Shown here piece by piece: positions 32,301 to 45,541 of a stretch of DNA of 64,000 bases (the stretch's first letter is position 1; the number at the start of each line of letters is the position of its first letter). The notes beneath the pieces are model-generated. The model had not been told where the DNA came from, made no database searches, and was given only the letters and a program-made list of their open reading frames with translations. Source of the DNA: Trifolium pratense (taxonomy: Eukaryota > Streptophyta > Magnoliopsida > Fabales > Fabaceae). The stretch spans positions 57,992,439 through 58,056,438 of the forward strand of contig NC_060062.1 of assembly GCF_020283565.1 (NCBI RefSeq), read 5' to 3'. The position numbers were made by a program, and so were the translations under genes.

Positions 32301-35300
32301 AAAATAATTGCTTTAATTGTATCAATTCTTAAGTAGAAAAAAGTCATGACTCGATACTCCACATCTAAAACTAGGATGATGATTTCTATTTCTACAAAAC
32401 TCCTCATAAATCAAAGTAGGGATTAAATTCCACCAAAAGCGGATAGCCTGTCCGCACAAGCATTACCTTCTCTATAAATGTGAGAGAAAAAGAAGCGCCT
32501 ATGAGTACTGAGTAGTAAGCTTAACATAGTTAGACTATGTTTTCAGTTCCCAAGGAACAAGATTAGTTTTTTTTAGGCTTAACTACACATTTGGTTCCTT
32601 ACGTTTATTTTAGGTTTCAATTTGGTCCTTTACGTTTAAAAAGTATCAATTTGGTCCCGTACGTTTATTTTAGGTTTCAAGTTAGTCCTTTCCGTTAAAT
32701 TTGTCACATGTGGCAGCCAATTTGCATATGTGGACAGACACGTGGCACTTGGACACACTGACATGTGTATTGTTCAAAAGGTGTTAGTGACAAAACTAAC
32801 GGAAAAGACTAACTTGAAACCTAAAATAAACGTAAGGGACCAAATTGATACTTTTTAAACGTAAGAGACCAAATTGAAACCTAAAATAAACGTAAGGAGC
32901 CAAATGTGTAGTTAAGCCTTTTTTTTAACATAGAAACAACCAAATTATAGTCACATTCAAGCCAAAGATTGCACTATCCTTTGTTGAAAGCAACCTCAAC
33001 CGCAATGATAGCTGCCATAATTTTAGCGTAGAAAGCATTACAAATCCCAAGAGTCAAAGCATTATGGTCTCTAAAAATACCACGACAAGTTGAAGGGAGG
33101 ACAACCCTTAACAACTCCATAAGTGTTACATTTAATAATATCGCAAGGAAGCGGTTGCCAAATGACCTCGGTAATTTTAGGAGCGCGAGGTGGATGGCCT
33201 GTGACGGATAAAGAATGAAGCATTAATTATATTCAACAATGTACATGTACTTGAATCTATTCAACCTCAAAATGTACATGTACTTGAATCTATTCAACCT
33301 CTATATACTATATAGTGAAACGAAGCTACTTGAAAATTGGAAAATTAATTATATTCTATTTACAATACTGGCATATAAAATAAGGATGTTTATCAAAGAC
33401 AAAAGAACGTACCTGGACATTCAACAACTTCTTTACTAAAACCATACCTGTTGAGCAGTGCACACAGTCAATGATAAAACTATACCTAATATTGCATATC
33501 AATTCAGAAGTCCATGTAAATTTATGTGACTAGAAGATTATCTAAACTTTTTCTTTTTAATCAACACGATTATCTAAACTTTAGTCAAAAAATTCTATAA
33601 TCAAGTTGCATCAAAAGAAACGAATTCTTTATCGAGAGTTTTAATGTGTATAACCAAAAAACAAAAAATGCTTAGTGGCATTTTAATTGGTTTTAAGAAA
33701 CTATAACAAATCACCATAAAATGAAAATTTCTTTGGTACATTCGAAAATTGGAATGTCAATGTTCTGGTACATTAAGCCTCTAAATTGATAATTAAATGA
33801 ATGCTTTTAAAAATGATTTTTTTTTCTTATCATTTGGAAAATTATAAGGTGAACACTCCAGTACACATGTTATTTAGATATGTATCGGTACACTGTTGAG
33901 GTGGACAATTCTAATAGGTCACAAATAGTGTTTAATATATAAAAATTAATAAACACTATTTGTGAATCTATCACAATTGTCTACCTCAGCAAGTGTACCC
34001 GTACATATTTAAATAAATGTGTACCGAAGAATTCACCAAATTATAATACATCATTCCAAAACTCCAAATCAGACAAGTTGAACCTAGCATGGTACATAAA
34101 ATAAGACATGAAATATTTAGCCAAAACGGCCAAAAAATATCAATATGGAGCTGTTTTGCAAGTACTGTGACAGAAACTTCAATGAAAACAATTTAGCATT
34201 CACAATCTTTTACTTACATCACAAGAGGAGAATGTGGCCTATCATACCAAGTAGGAATGCCAGTAACTGGATCCTGAATTCAACAAAATATAAAAAACAA
34301 GAATGTCGTAAATAAAAAAAATAAAATAAAAAAGGAAACACTAACGGTAAAGGGACATGGACTCAGATGTAAGTCGTCATTTCTCCATGATCCCCAATTT
34401 TCTGTGAAAAGGGGCCACATCCAATGAATCACATCCTTCCAGCAAACCTACAGGGAAACAAGATGGTTGGAAAATTATGTATCTTTAGTGTATGTACAAG
34501 CAGGAAAATGAACAGAATCAATTAATGCAGCATTTTTCCAAACAAAAAACATTAGAGCTAACGAAATACCTTACCAGAAGGAGCGTCAATAAGATATTTA
34601 TACAGAAGAGGAAGTTCTCTTTGAAACTGTCTTTCAAATGTTGCAGGTGCACTACACAGTAAACCAAATGATTAAAAGAACAAAATTTGTTCTTAAAGTA
34701 GGTTCAGAAACTAAATTTAATCGTCAAGTGGATGTGACATCGTAGATTCAAATATAATGAGAAAATATTTTTTATGCGAAAAGTACCACATTTATGAGGC
34801 AAAAAAATTGAAGGCCATTTAAATCAGCTAACGTGACAAACAGATCAACCCTTTTTACCTAAACATTGTGATTCAGTTTTTTTTTACGGACAAATTAGAA
34901 TTACAAATTTAGTACTTATTCTAGTTAACAGTTCATGAGTGAAACTACTACACATTCAAGAAAACTTTGCCAATCAAAAGCTATGGAATACATTTTTTAA
35001 TTTTCAAAGTTGACATGTTTTACAGTTTTATCATTAAGGAAAACTCAAATATCTGAGTTCCAAATATTAGGAGAAACTGATTAGTATTGATGCTCTTGCG
35101 AGAATGCCACTTCTCACCACAAAACAGGCATAGTTGTGTCCAAAAGCCACGATAGTTGATAATACAGAAAGGAAATGAACTTTGTAAGTACCTGTATGGA
35201 ACGACATAAGGTGCAGCTACAACGCAACGGATAGAAAAACATTCTGCAAGACTCCAACCTTCCTGAACAATCATGAATATCTCCTCAATCACCAGATCAC

Positions 35301-37868
35301 TTAACCACAAAGTCAAGGTCGTAGCCAAAATCAAGAATTTACACAGAATTGGAAAGGGGAAGTAAAATCCGTAAAACGTGGATTCATAACATGAATCTTA
35401 AGATTATACGAAATTCATAAAACACACAAATATGCATATAATATAGCACAAGATAAAGAAAACCTTAAATCACACTTCAAATACTTGGATAAATTTAAAT
35501 TCATAATCATAATTTTACAAGTCACAAGCAAGACAACTAAAGCTAGTAAAAGAATTAGGGATCATGGTGGAATTAGGGATCATTTATGCATTTATGTGTC
35601 TTATATATATAAGCATGTGGACAGCATATTCAGGCATAGCATAGCAGTTCAGAAATTTCATTAGTTAAAAGGAACATCTACAGAAAAATATGCACCACAA
35701 TGTTCGTAATTAGGAAATGACAAATGACTATACTTTCCCTTCCATTAGAGTATTAGGCATCTCATTACCGACAACAATAGCAAATCTTAGCTTCAATCAA
35801 ACCCCTACCCCCGATGATCACAAAAACATGAAAATCAATCTGAATTACTGTTTTGAATTTTGAGTACCAAAGCAAAAAAGTTTATCACAATAAGATCTCC
35901 GTCCAAGCTCGGGCCATCTCCAAATATTCTTTCAATTAGAGAATAGCATTCTCGTCTATGATCTCTCGTAATTTTCTTTTTCTGCAATAAAAAGGACGAC
36001 TCTGCTTCCCCTGATAAAATAAAAGACTTATAAGAACTATTGATTCTCCTCTTATAATACGTCTCCATATTTTGTGAGTAGAGAGCTCAAACCTTCAACA
36101 TCATTATTCTGATCGGCAGAAAGAACCGGAGGTGATGAAACTGCGCAAAATTCAACATGTTTTTGACCCAAGTGAGAACTTAAGCTCTGCAAGGAAACAT
36201 TTTGTTCAAGTATAAAACTATCAGATATTAGTAGTAAGAAAAGAAATTACAAAGAAGTAGAACTCCATAATTTTAACACAGTTGTTGTAACAGTAAAAAT
36301 TCATTTTTATGTAAAAAGAATGCTTCAATAAGAATTTTTGTGCCAGGAGCCTAGAATGAGCAAGGGATAGACATGATGGTATGAATGCACTCATCAACAG
36401 AAGTTTCATCTTCGGATTCCTACTTGAAATTTTATGGATAACTTATTGGCAGAAAAGATAAGAGAATTAGAAAACCATCATATTAGCAAAGTATGACGAG
36501 AATAATCAAAAGTGTCTTCAAGCAAGCAAGCAATTATAGGGTATCCTACATCAATAGAGACTAGAAAACTAATGAACTAATTGACTCTGCGTAAAATGGT
36601 TATAATGCAAACCTCATGTGCTGAATGAGTTATTAGAATCACATTGTATTGTTTCTGATCACAAGCAAAAGCTGCTGCAATGGCCTGCAATCAACAAATC
36701 TTTTGTAAGTCAGACTTTTCAAGCCAAACAAGAAATTTTTTAGAACTGGTATCTAATTATAAAAATAATCTAGAGAAAAACATAATTATGAATAAGGATC
36801 CTTCTGAAAAACTGAAACAGCATTGGAGTATGTTTATTTATTGCAGTAATCACAATTACAGTAAGGAAAATTCGACAGGCAAGGGATAATAAGAACACAG
36901 GTTCCCTTGAAAGAGTTCGAGAGTCTTGGATCTCTCCTTCGCACCCTTATTCCAAATAACCAACTCGGCTCCCATGTCCCATAACTGTATATAACTGTCC
37001 TCCTAATTAAAACATAATATAACATAACTGCATTTCTGACAAAAAAATAAATGTTATTTGAACAGAAATTTGAAACAACAAAATTTGACAACTTGTTAAA
37101 TTGTTAACGTAGTTCACACACGTGGTAAATGAAGCGTTAGTTAAGTTCAATCAATGGTTCATGACGTTTAGACAAAAAAGCAATTGTTTTTGAATTTGTA
37201 GGACAGGACCCAAACAAAAGAACGTACAGGATTAAAGTCAAGGCTAATGCTATAAGGTGGTTCACCGTGGACTAGTGCTTGCTTACTATTATCAGACATT
37301 CTAACAACCGTCGACAATACTCTTTAAAAGTAAAAAATCACGACTCTCATAGTCTTCACAGCTAAAATAACGACATGATTTGCATCAGCTCAATACGAAT
37401 TACATTTTTATTTTCAATTATTTTAATCAAACCAGTATCAATTATGTCATTATTTCTGTCGCAAAAATGAGAACGACTATTAACTTATACTTCGAAACAT
37501 CAAACATGGTCGTTGGAATTTTAAATACTTTTGAAGTACTAGTCCGAGATGGACCACTTGTAGTGGTGTTCTATATTAGAATTTTCCTTAATTGCAGTGA
37601 CTAAAATCATATTTAACCTAATATATAATTTGTGAAAAGGGTTAAGAAAAAGTTGAAATTAGGAGCACGAAAGTTTCAATAGTTTTGGTAGTGAATGACC
37701 TTGAATGAATGTTGTAATTATAATAATGGCAACAAAAGACAGTATAGGTTTTTGAAGAAACGGATGAACACAGAAATTGGAAGAAGCAGTTATACTTACA
37801 GCAATAGGGTAGACATCGCCTTTAGTTCCGAAGGCCATGAATACTGCTTTCGCTTTCCTTTTCTCCAT
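29329..37868 (-). CDS. Sterol 3-beta-glucosyltransferase-like GT-B enzyme, 15 exons (502 aa)
   Basis: Exons (high to low): 37868-37800, 36684-36613, 36186-36093, 36010-35868, 35262-35192, 34651-34570, 34447-34346, 34273-34218, 33447-33413, 31949-31745, 31640-31437, 31163-31104, 30991-30952, 29890-29669, 29382-29329. They sum to 1509 bases with no internal stop, and all introns are GT-AG. The start is the ATG followed by EKRKAKAVFMAFGTKGDVYP. This carries the N-terminal GTKGD loop of GT28/UGT80-like enzymes. The C-terminal donor site is HHGGSGTTAAAL (about 393-404), then CPFVLDQFYWAER (about 414-426), where Asp-Gln contacts the UDP-sugar. The family transfers glucose from UDP-glucose to the 3-hydroxyl of sterols or similar lipids. 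There is no signal peptide or membrane span. The protein is shorter at the N terminus than classical UGT80 proteins (about 600+ aa) and resembles the plant subgroup including, as I recall, Arabidopsis At5g24750. The true acceptor is unknown. The frame looks intact despite three transposons in its introns. Confidence 0.92.
29479..29652 (+). mobile_element. tRNA-derived SINE in intron 14 of the glucosyltransferase gene
   Basis: The A box TTAGCTCAGTTGG (~29506-29518) and B box GGTTCGAATCC (~29551-29561) are followed by a typical body (CTAGCCACTAGGCTACCTGACC) and an A-rich tail. A 12-bp duplication TGAGAATAGTTA flanks it (29467-29478 and 29653-29664). The body is recognised from legume genomes. 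It is antisense to the host gene. Confidence 0.88.
32576..32918. mobile_element. Mutator-like MITE in intron 9 (343 bp)
   Basis: Ends GGCTTAACTACAC and GTGTAGTTAAGCC are the tips of inverted repeats of about 125 bases (GGTTCCTTACGTTTATTTTA ... inverted as TAAAATAAACGTAAGGAGCC). A 9-bp duplication TTTTTTTTA flanks it (32567-32575 and 32919-32927). No coding capacity. Confidence 0.9.
33848..34039. mobile_element. Short hairpin MITE in intron 8 (192 bp)
   Basis: Ends GGTGAACACTCC and GAAGAATTCACC belong to imperfect inverted repeats spanning nearly the whole element (for example CACAAATAGTGTTTA inverted). Perfect 9-bp duplications AAATTATAA lie at 33839-33847 and 34040-34048, again the Mutator-type size. 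Confidence 0.88.
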
Positions 37869-38273
37869 TCTCTTATGTAATAACCGAAACAAACCAGAAC
37901 ACTTCTGTTCTGATCAATTCATTTGTTGTTATTTCTTAAGCACCCGTTTGGATTTTTATTATTATTTTATATAATTATTTTATATATAAAAATATTAGTG
38001 GGCCAGACAGACGCGGTTATGTCAAAAAAAAAATTCTTATGTTATGAAATTAAAAATCAGAGATTAATAAAGTTTGGCAATTAAAAAATGTACCTTATTT
38101 AAATTTCTGCAAGAATTGTGATAGTTGAAATACCTTAATAAGAAAGAATCATTGTGTTATTTGAATTTAAAATTAAGGATAATTTGGACAATATAAAAAA
38201 TTCAGCTCAAACTCACTTATCCCTTTTATATATTGTTATTATAATTGTTATATATATATGGGGAGGGATCAAA
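37869..38273 (-). promoter_or_regulatory. Upstream region of the glucosyltransferase gene
   Basis: AT-rich DNA between the start codon and a hairpin element. A minus-strand TATATAAAA-like stretch near 37965-37990 could serve as TATA box, about 100-120 bases before the ATG. No other motif is secure. Confidence 0.35.
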
Positions 38274-38648
38274 TTACACCGGTGTAACATTTGAGTAATG
38301 TTACACCGTTCAATAACGCTTCAACGAATACAAATTTTACAAAATTCACCGTTGGATTGAAAGTTTATATCATTTAGATCATCCATGTTCAATTTTACAA
38401 AAATCTAAAATTGTTTGATATGTTATTGAGACCGATCAAGATTAACTTTTTATGTGTTTTTATTGAATACCGTTAAGTTTGATCAATCTCAATAACATAT
38501 CAAATGATTTTAGATTTTTATAGAATTGAACATGAATGATCTATATGATATAAACTTTCAATCCAACGGTAGATTTTGTAAAATTTGTATTCGTTGAAGC
38601 GTTATTGAGCGGTGTAACATTACTCAAATGTTATAGCGGTGTAACAGT
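38274..38648. mobile_element. Hairpin MITE upstream of the glucosyltransferase gene
   Basis: Arms of about 170 bases are near-perfect inverted repeats, from TTACACCGGTGTAACATTTG on the left to CAAATGTTATAGCGGTGTAA on the right. The arms include AATAACGCTTCAACGAATAC and its inverse. No target duplication could be fixed, so the superfamily stays open. Confidence 0.8.
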
Positions 38649-38694
38649 TATTAGGAGGACGATTAAATAATTATGAAAAGAATTTATTCATAAT

Positions 38695-39979
38695 TGTTGG
38701 ATATTTGTGTGTTGGCCTCATTTTGCTAAAACAAATATACAAGCAAGATGTTGGACCAAATGTTTCAACATGTTAGGTACAAAAGATGTTGGACCAAATG
38801 TTGTAACATGTTTGGGTACGACAGTCAGATTGCCCAAATCTCGCGCATTTATTACACGTATCTGCTATATATGGAAATCCACTCTACAAACGTGTATATC
38901 AAGATTTGATATGATCAAGACGTTATTAGTGCAGATATGTTCTTATCAAGACTTAATGGAATGATTCAACACATTGTTTATTTCCTAAAGAGGATCAACT
39001 ATTTTAGGAAAGTTTTTATTAAGGTCTGATTTGCTTAGCTGGACGTGACTCAAAGACCAGCTGTGTTCTGAAGCTTATCTTGGAAGATCAGGAGCGTGCT
39101 AGCTCTGTCTATATAAAGAAGACTCAAGGCCAAGATTTTATGAACCGAAACCATTGTTCATCAAAGATGTAGTCTTTAGGGTTTCGTGTTTTTGAGCCAC
39201 TCTCTAGGAGAGTTGGTGTAAGTGAACCACTCGGGTTGTGAGATGGTCACTATGTCCTCACTCAGAAACCTTTAGGTAATGAGTTGAGTATTGTAATATC
39301 TCTGAAGCTTTTAAGCAAGGAGATAGTGTTTGTATTTTTTAATTGTGATTCTTACTTGTGGATTCTATAACACGAGTTAAGAACTGAGTTTGTTATTGTT
39401 TTAAGGTTACTCCTAAGCTTTGAAGTACGGAGTTAACTATGTGTGATTTACTCGAAGCTTTTAAGCAAGAGTAAAATATGTCACGGTGATTGTCGCCACA
39501 TTTTATTCAACATTTTATAAACAACACAGGTTGTGTTGAGTGAGTGGAAGTGAGATGGGATCTCATGTCTAGGAGTTCCTAGGCAGAAGTTACATGAGTA
39601 GTGTCGAGGTCATAAGGCGTAAACCTAGGATTTGCTGGAGGTCTTAGTGTAAGACGTAAACCGAGGGTTTGCTGGAGGTCTTAGTGACTAGAGCTATTAG
39701 TGGATTTCCTTCCTGGATTGGTATCCCCCAGAGTAGGCAGGTTGGCTGAACTGGGTTAACAATTTCCTGTGCAGTTTATTTACTTGTTGATTTTATTATG
39801 TTTCGTAAGATGTTCCAACATTAAGTATGACATTCTCTTTAAATTGAATGTTGGAACATCTGATAAAACATTATTTCTCAGTATCCGTTTTAATGTTATA
39901 TGCCTTGCCGTGTTATTTTTGTCAGACCAGATGTCTCGACATTCTATACGACATCTGGTTCTGCTATACCAGAATTTCA
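38695..39979 (+). repeat. 5' LTR of the non-autonomous element
   Basis: Starts TGTTGGATATT and ends AGAATTTCA. A TATATAAA at 39110-39117 is the likely TATA box for plus-strand transcription. It contains two perfect ATGTTNNAACAT palindromes near its start and two near its end. Confidence 0.95.
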
Positions 39980-39981
39980 AT

Positions 39982-39993
39982 TGGTATCAGAGC
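39982..39993 (+). other. Primer binding site, initiator tRNA-Met type
   Basis: TGGTATCAGAGC two bases after the LTR end, with the same spacing as in the Sirevirus at 12918-12929. Confidence 0.95.
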
Positions 39994-40204
39994 AGGCATC
40001 ATGTTCTGTTTTCTGGATGAGATCCTAGGGAAGATACTTTCTGGTTATGGGCAAGAAAGGAATACTGAAAATTTGTTTGAACTTGGAGAAGTTCACATTG
40101 ATTGAATGGTCCCTAGAAGTGGAGGATGGACTATTCATGATAGGGTGTGTATTAGACCTATCTTTTGTTGTTCAGGCGTGTAGATCTTGTGATGAGTTGT
40201 TGTA

Positions 40205-40540
40205 TGGTTTGATTTATTTTCAAACACGTGTTATTGTAGTGTGCCTAAAGTTTGTTGAGGAGTTTTGTGGTTTGAATTCCGCTGCATATATATCTGATGG
40301 AAAACTCCTGGTGGTTTTGTTTGTTGAGGATGCACCACTCTGTTCTATGATGTAAGCCCTGGTGTGGTGATGTGGTTTGATTTATTTTCAAACACGTGTT
40401 ATTGTAGTGTGCCTGAAGTTTGTTGAGGAGTTTTGTGGTTTGAATTCCGCTGCATATATATCTGATGGAAAACTCCTGGTGGTTTTGTTTGTTGAGGATG
40501 CACCACTCTGTTCTATGATGTAAGCCCTGGTGTGGTGATG
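40205..40540 (+). repeat. 168-bp perfect-looking tandem duplication
   Basis: The unit starting TGGTTTGATTTATTTTCAAA occurs at 40205-40372 and again at 40373-40540, with one difference noticed (CCTAAAG versus CCTGAAG). The unit length is a multiple of three. It lies in the leader, about 225 bases after the PBS. Confidence 0.9.
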
Positions 40541-43494
40541 CTCGAGGAGAGTTTTTTTAATTAACTTGTTAGAGATGCCAAAGATACTTAGGGGTGATCT
40601 CAAGTCCACTCATAAAGGCACTCATGTATGAGTTTGTTGAAAAGGGGTCTGAAGGAAGTTATGAGCAATTTATTTTTGCTTTCAACTCAGAAAAGTCAAC
40701 TTCCAGTGTCTTTGATAAAGGATTTCTTGGTGTGTTTCGTTAGAAGGGAATTGATGTCTTACCAGATGTTGGAACATCTGACGGAACATCTGACGAGCAG
40801 ATTCTGCAGAATCTTGTTGGATGACAGTAGGGCATGGCAGATGCTTGGGTGCTAAACAAAGTGTGTGTTGGTTACATATGTTTGGAACCTTCTCCTGACC
40901 TGGAAGAGGAGGCATCTGTGTCTGAGATGGTTTCTACGCTAGAAACATATCTTAGATAAGTTTGTTGGGACACGATCAACATATGGTTGACCTCTTGGGT
41001 TAGTTCATGTCTGATCCAAGTAAGTGATAGTTGAAGTTGTGTGCAGTGTTGATGTGTTATCTGATGTTTTAACCATGCATGTTATATTCTTATGATGATA
41101 TCTAGTTGTATGAATGCATGATTAAACAAGGAGGATTTATTATTTTTGGGACCAAAGAATTATGGTTCTCTTGTATTTTTGGTGAAGTTAATTCTTGACC
41201 TTGTGCGTTAAAGATATCTTTTGAATTAAGATTGACGAAGTTTTTACTTCCCTTCAAGATGTGTGTTTGCGTTAAAGTGAAAGGAAGTATATGTTGCATC
41301 CCTCTCTCCATTGTCTGGTGCGCGCTAATAAAGGGAAATCCATCTGATGTAGTTAATGCTTCCACTAAGGTCACAAGTGAGTTTGTTGATGAGTCTCTCA
41401 AAGGATCTGTCTCTGAATATGATGTTGTGTCGTATGTTGGCACATCTTTGGCACATAAGACTGATGTTGTGCTAAGTATTGTCACATCTGTGGTACCTGA
41501 TATTGTGTTGGATCAAAACGTTCCAGATACCTGTTAGAGGGAATCTCCTCTATAGGTTCAGAAGAATGGCATCAAACATCTCAAAGTAAGATAAGAGGTT
41601 GGAACATTAGAAGAATTTTTTGAGATGTAAAATATGCACGTCCCTGCATGTGTGGATGATTTGATATTGAAGGTTGATCAACTACTGATGGTTGATTCTC
41701 CTGTGTCCCCTTGCAAGAGTTATGGACTACTATGGTATCTTCAGACCATAGTTCAGGATGAAACCGATGGGATTGAGATTGATGTCAGAATTAATGTTGA
41801 AACATCTTCTCCAACATCTTCTCCTTCAGCCAAGGAAGCTGGTTCTACTCAGGGTGGAGTACAAGGTCAAGCAACTGACCTAATCTGGAATGATCTTTTT
41901 GTAAGAATAACTGTCATGAGTGGATGTTATCTGTTGGTGCCATATATGTGCAGAAGAATGATGTCAGATCTAATGTCCTACCTTGTGTGAGAAGGTGTTT
42001 TGAAAAACCTGGATGATCTGCATTGATGGTACTCTATTGGGAGCTTCTTGAAGGATGTCTATGCACAATGAGTCCTTTTGAATGATGATTTATGAATCAA
42101 TGTAATTGTGTTCCAAAATCAGAAGCTGGTGTCCCAAATGATGTTGTAACATCATATTTATTGATGGTTGTTCTGTGGAAGGTGCTTGAGACTTTGCATG
42201 GGAGTGCTCAAGCTGTGTGGTCAGAAGACGTGTTTCTGACTATGTGAATCAGAATGTGGAGGTTCTGATCTTGTTTTAATAGTATGCTCTAGCAATGCAT
42301 GACTATTTATTCCACTAGTATCAACAACTACTAGTGAATGTAAGGGCAGAAGAATATTGTCAAATACTGAGGTTTGATAATTGTCTTTGGTTTTCTTCTG
42401 TTGCAAGTCACTCTAGAAAAGGGTTGATAATCAGGATCTTAGTCAAGCTTTTAAGCAAACTAAGATGTTTTGGACTTTGTGAGTGACTTTACACCTTGTA
42501 TGCATGACATCCTGCCTATTCAAAAGGTCATGATACATAGTGTGGTTCTGCTAGGACATTGATCAGATGTGTCCTTGTTAACTGAAGAGGTCAGAATGCT
42601 TGAATCTATTCTCAAGAAGTGAGAATATCTACTCAGAATCGACTCTACTGAAGGAGTTGGTGTTGCCCTTCAACATGAAAGCATGAAGTCTTTCACATGT
42701 TTTCATTTAGTGCTCGAGTTTTCATCTTCTGCTGGAGCCCTGATTATCTATGACAGGTAGAGTCATGTGTTTTTCTGTGGATTGCATTGGTACATATATA
42801 TTGTCTAGAGTGTTGTACAAGCTTCTGGAGATCTTTGCCTCATATGAGAATATGATGTCAGACAACATGTTGTGACATTTTGAAATTATTAACAAGGCAT
42901 GGTTGATTCTAGTCATGTAAAGCTGAATAATTATATCAGTTATTCACATATCTCTCGAGTCGTTAAATGGTTGAGTCTGGGAGAATTTATTTTTCTCTAC
43001 AGTTTTTTTTGGAAGGACTTTCCAGGAGTCTTCATTATTGAGAGATGTCACAAATGTGATATTCAGATGTCTTGGTATGTGTCACTAAGTCTAAGTGAAA
43101 GAAGAACACTTAGAATCAAGTGGAAGACAGTATGTTTGAAGATGTGTTGATCAATGCAAGTAAAAGAAGACAATGTCTGACTGAATGTTAGAACATTATT
43201 CGAGACATGTTTCCTGTAAGATCAACAAGGAAGTGAAATGGACAGTGTGATCAACCACGTGTCAAAAGGGAATGCATAAAAGGTCTGTGAATACTTTGAA
43301 TCCATCTGAATCTACTCCTATTTTGCTTGGTCAACAAAATGTGCATCATCTAGGAAACCTATTTCTAAATCCATTATCCAGGTTAATCTTATCTCTCAAA
43401 AGGTCCTAGAAAAGTCTATCTATGTTTGTTGATGATGTTAATAAACCTACCAAACTCGTTTTGATAACCTAATTGATTCAGTTGTCACCCCTAT

Positions 43495-44937
43495 ATGTTG
43501 AATCAAATTTTGTTACCTCTGTTAAAGGTTTTTGTCAGTTCAAATGTTGTGGGTAGTGTTGAAACATCTGTGAGATCTACCTCTGAAATTGTAATTCTAG
43601 ATAAATCAAGATCTCTTAAAACCATAGGTCAGTCTAGTATGAATGTTGTGGTTGTTGATGACATTTTTTTTAATTTTTTTCATGTGTTATCTTTCAAAGT
43701 TGTTGATTCTGTCACTTTGATATCCCCCACTAAAGTTGTGGTTGTGTCCCCCAAAGAAACCTCACCTGAGTCTGATGTCACATTAGATGTTGAAACATCT
43801 TGGACCAACCTGATAGTGTTGTTGAAACCTGTTCTACAATTCCCCAAACTGATGTTAATATGGCTCTGAGAGTCTTAAACCAGATGGTGGTTTGGAGTAT
43901 TGAAGTTTAGACTGTGGTGGAAGAAACTGATCTTGATGATCTTCCATGAGACCAAGCTATTGCTCAAAGTATGACTAAAAGAGAACTGGTCATGCTATGA
44001 CTGTTTGTGTGGATGTGCATTCTGTTGAGAAGTACTATATGTGTTCAGATGTGTTGTAATCAGATGTGATAATGCTCAGATATGTGATACTTAAATGTGA
44101 TTACTACTACTATGTGTGATAGTTTCAGATCTGCTTCTAAAACCTCTAGCTTTATGTTCTCATGAAATATGTTATGCTATGATGTCATCCATGATGTCTA
44201 CACATCCTGATATGATTTTTGAGAATTTATTTTTTCTCTGATGTGTGAGAATTCATTTTCCTCTGTATATGGGAGTTTATTTCTCCCTTTGTGCTTTAAA
44301 GGAGGAAGAAGTTATGAGAAGTATTACTAGCTCCTGACATTATTATCTCTGCTGGTGTGAATGTTGTTGATTACACAAACAAAATTATAGATGTTCTTGT
44401 TGTTGATGTATCTCAGACAAAAGATGCTATTGGTTCTGTTGATAAATCAAAACAAACTGTTCCTGAAGAGGATGTTGTGACAGACGTTGACACATCTGTG
44501 GTCCAACCTAAGGCTGATGTTACTATTGTCCAGAAACCTGTTCAAGAAACTGCTGTGGTGAAAGTTGTTGGGACATCTGTTGACCCATCTGACTCATATG
44601 ATGAAGAAACAGGATCTGATGAAGAAAATTCTACTGAGGTTGAAGAAGGGTCTCTCAGTCTAAAGAAAGTCATCAAACTGTGCCACTTAATGAAGAAGTG
44701 GTTGATTCTGAAAAGAATATGTATGAGGTTAATGTGCCTACTACTAAGAAGAAACAAAGTCTGAAAAGAAATGAAGCATCTTCAAGTGACTCTAAGTATA
44801 ATGTTGAGGAGGATGTGCCAGACATCACACCCTTTGCCTCAAAGAAAAAGTCTGGTGGGAAAAAGATCCCTCAGAATGTGCTTGTTGCTCTCTGTGACAA
44901 TGTTTCCTTTCATCGTGCTTCCTTTGCACAAAGATGA
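43495..44937 (+). pseudogene. Remnants of a Sirevirus envelope-position ORF
   Basis: Three short frames (43495-43869, 44357-44764, 44680-44937) have a Val/Asp/Ser/Thr-rich composition with repeated DVETS, DVDTS and VGTS words, then an acidic DEETGSDEENSTEVEE stretch and a C-terminal-like segment with KKKSGGKKIPQNV and DNVSFHRAS. The last part resembles what I recall of legume retrotransposon proteins in the envelope position. Stops and frameshifts break it. Confidence 0.6.
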
Positions 44938-45541
44938 GATCATGTGTACAAGAGGAGTTTTTATTAGATGGATGCTCAATGCCCTGATTAGAAGACCACG
45001 TGCTTTGATACTATGCTGGAAGAACCTGTGCTAGAAGTTGTGCTACCATATGTTGCAACATCTTTGCTAACATGTGACGTATTTTGTGATTGCTCATATT
45101 CGCTCTGATACCACGCTATATAGACATGTTGAAACATCTTTGCTAACATGTGCTATGTGTTATGCTAACATGTGTTGAAACATTTTTGTTGTCAAAGCTC
45201 TGATACCATACCGGAGGAACCTGTGCTATCTGATGTGCTACTAGATGGTGAAACATCTTGGTCATCTTTGATATTATTGTTGAAAATTTTGTGTTGATGA
45301 AGTGTGATCTGTTTTAGGCTATTTGATGATGACTCCACTGCTGATCTATATCTGATGAGGTATGTATCCCATGGTGTTGTCTTCGTTTGTAGTAGCTCTG
45401 TGCACTATGTTCCTGGATATCTATACTATTGTACTCTTTGATTAATGCATGAAGACCCTATTTTGTCTAAACTTCTGACTAAAAAGGGAAGTAGTTTAGT
45501 AGTTGGTAGGCATGATATGTTTTGCTGCTAATGTCTGTTGT

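Noticed and set aside
38707..38964. 85-aa ORF repeated at 50804-51061
   Set aside because: It lies at the start of both LTRs and begins with GTG; no domain.
42001..43494. Search for gag, integrase or RT motifs in the non-autonomous element
   Set aside because: No zinc knuckle, DDE, YVDD or RNase H motif was found in any frame.
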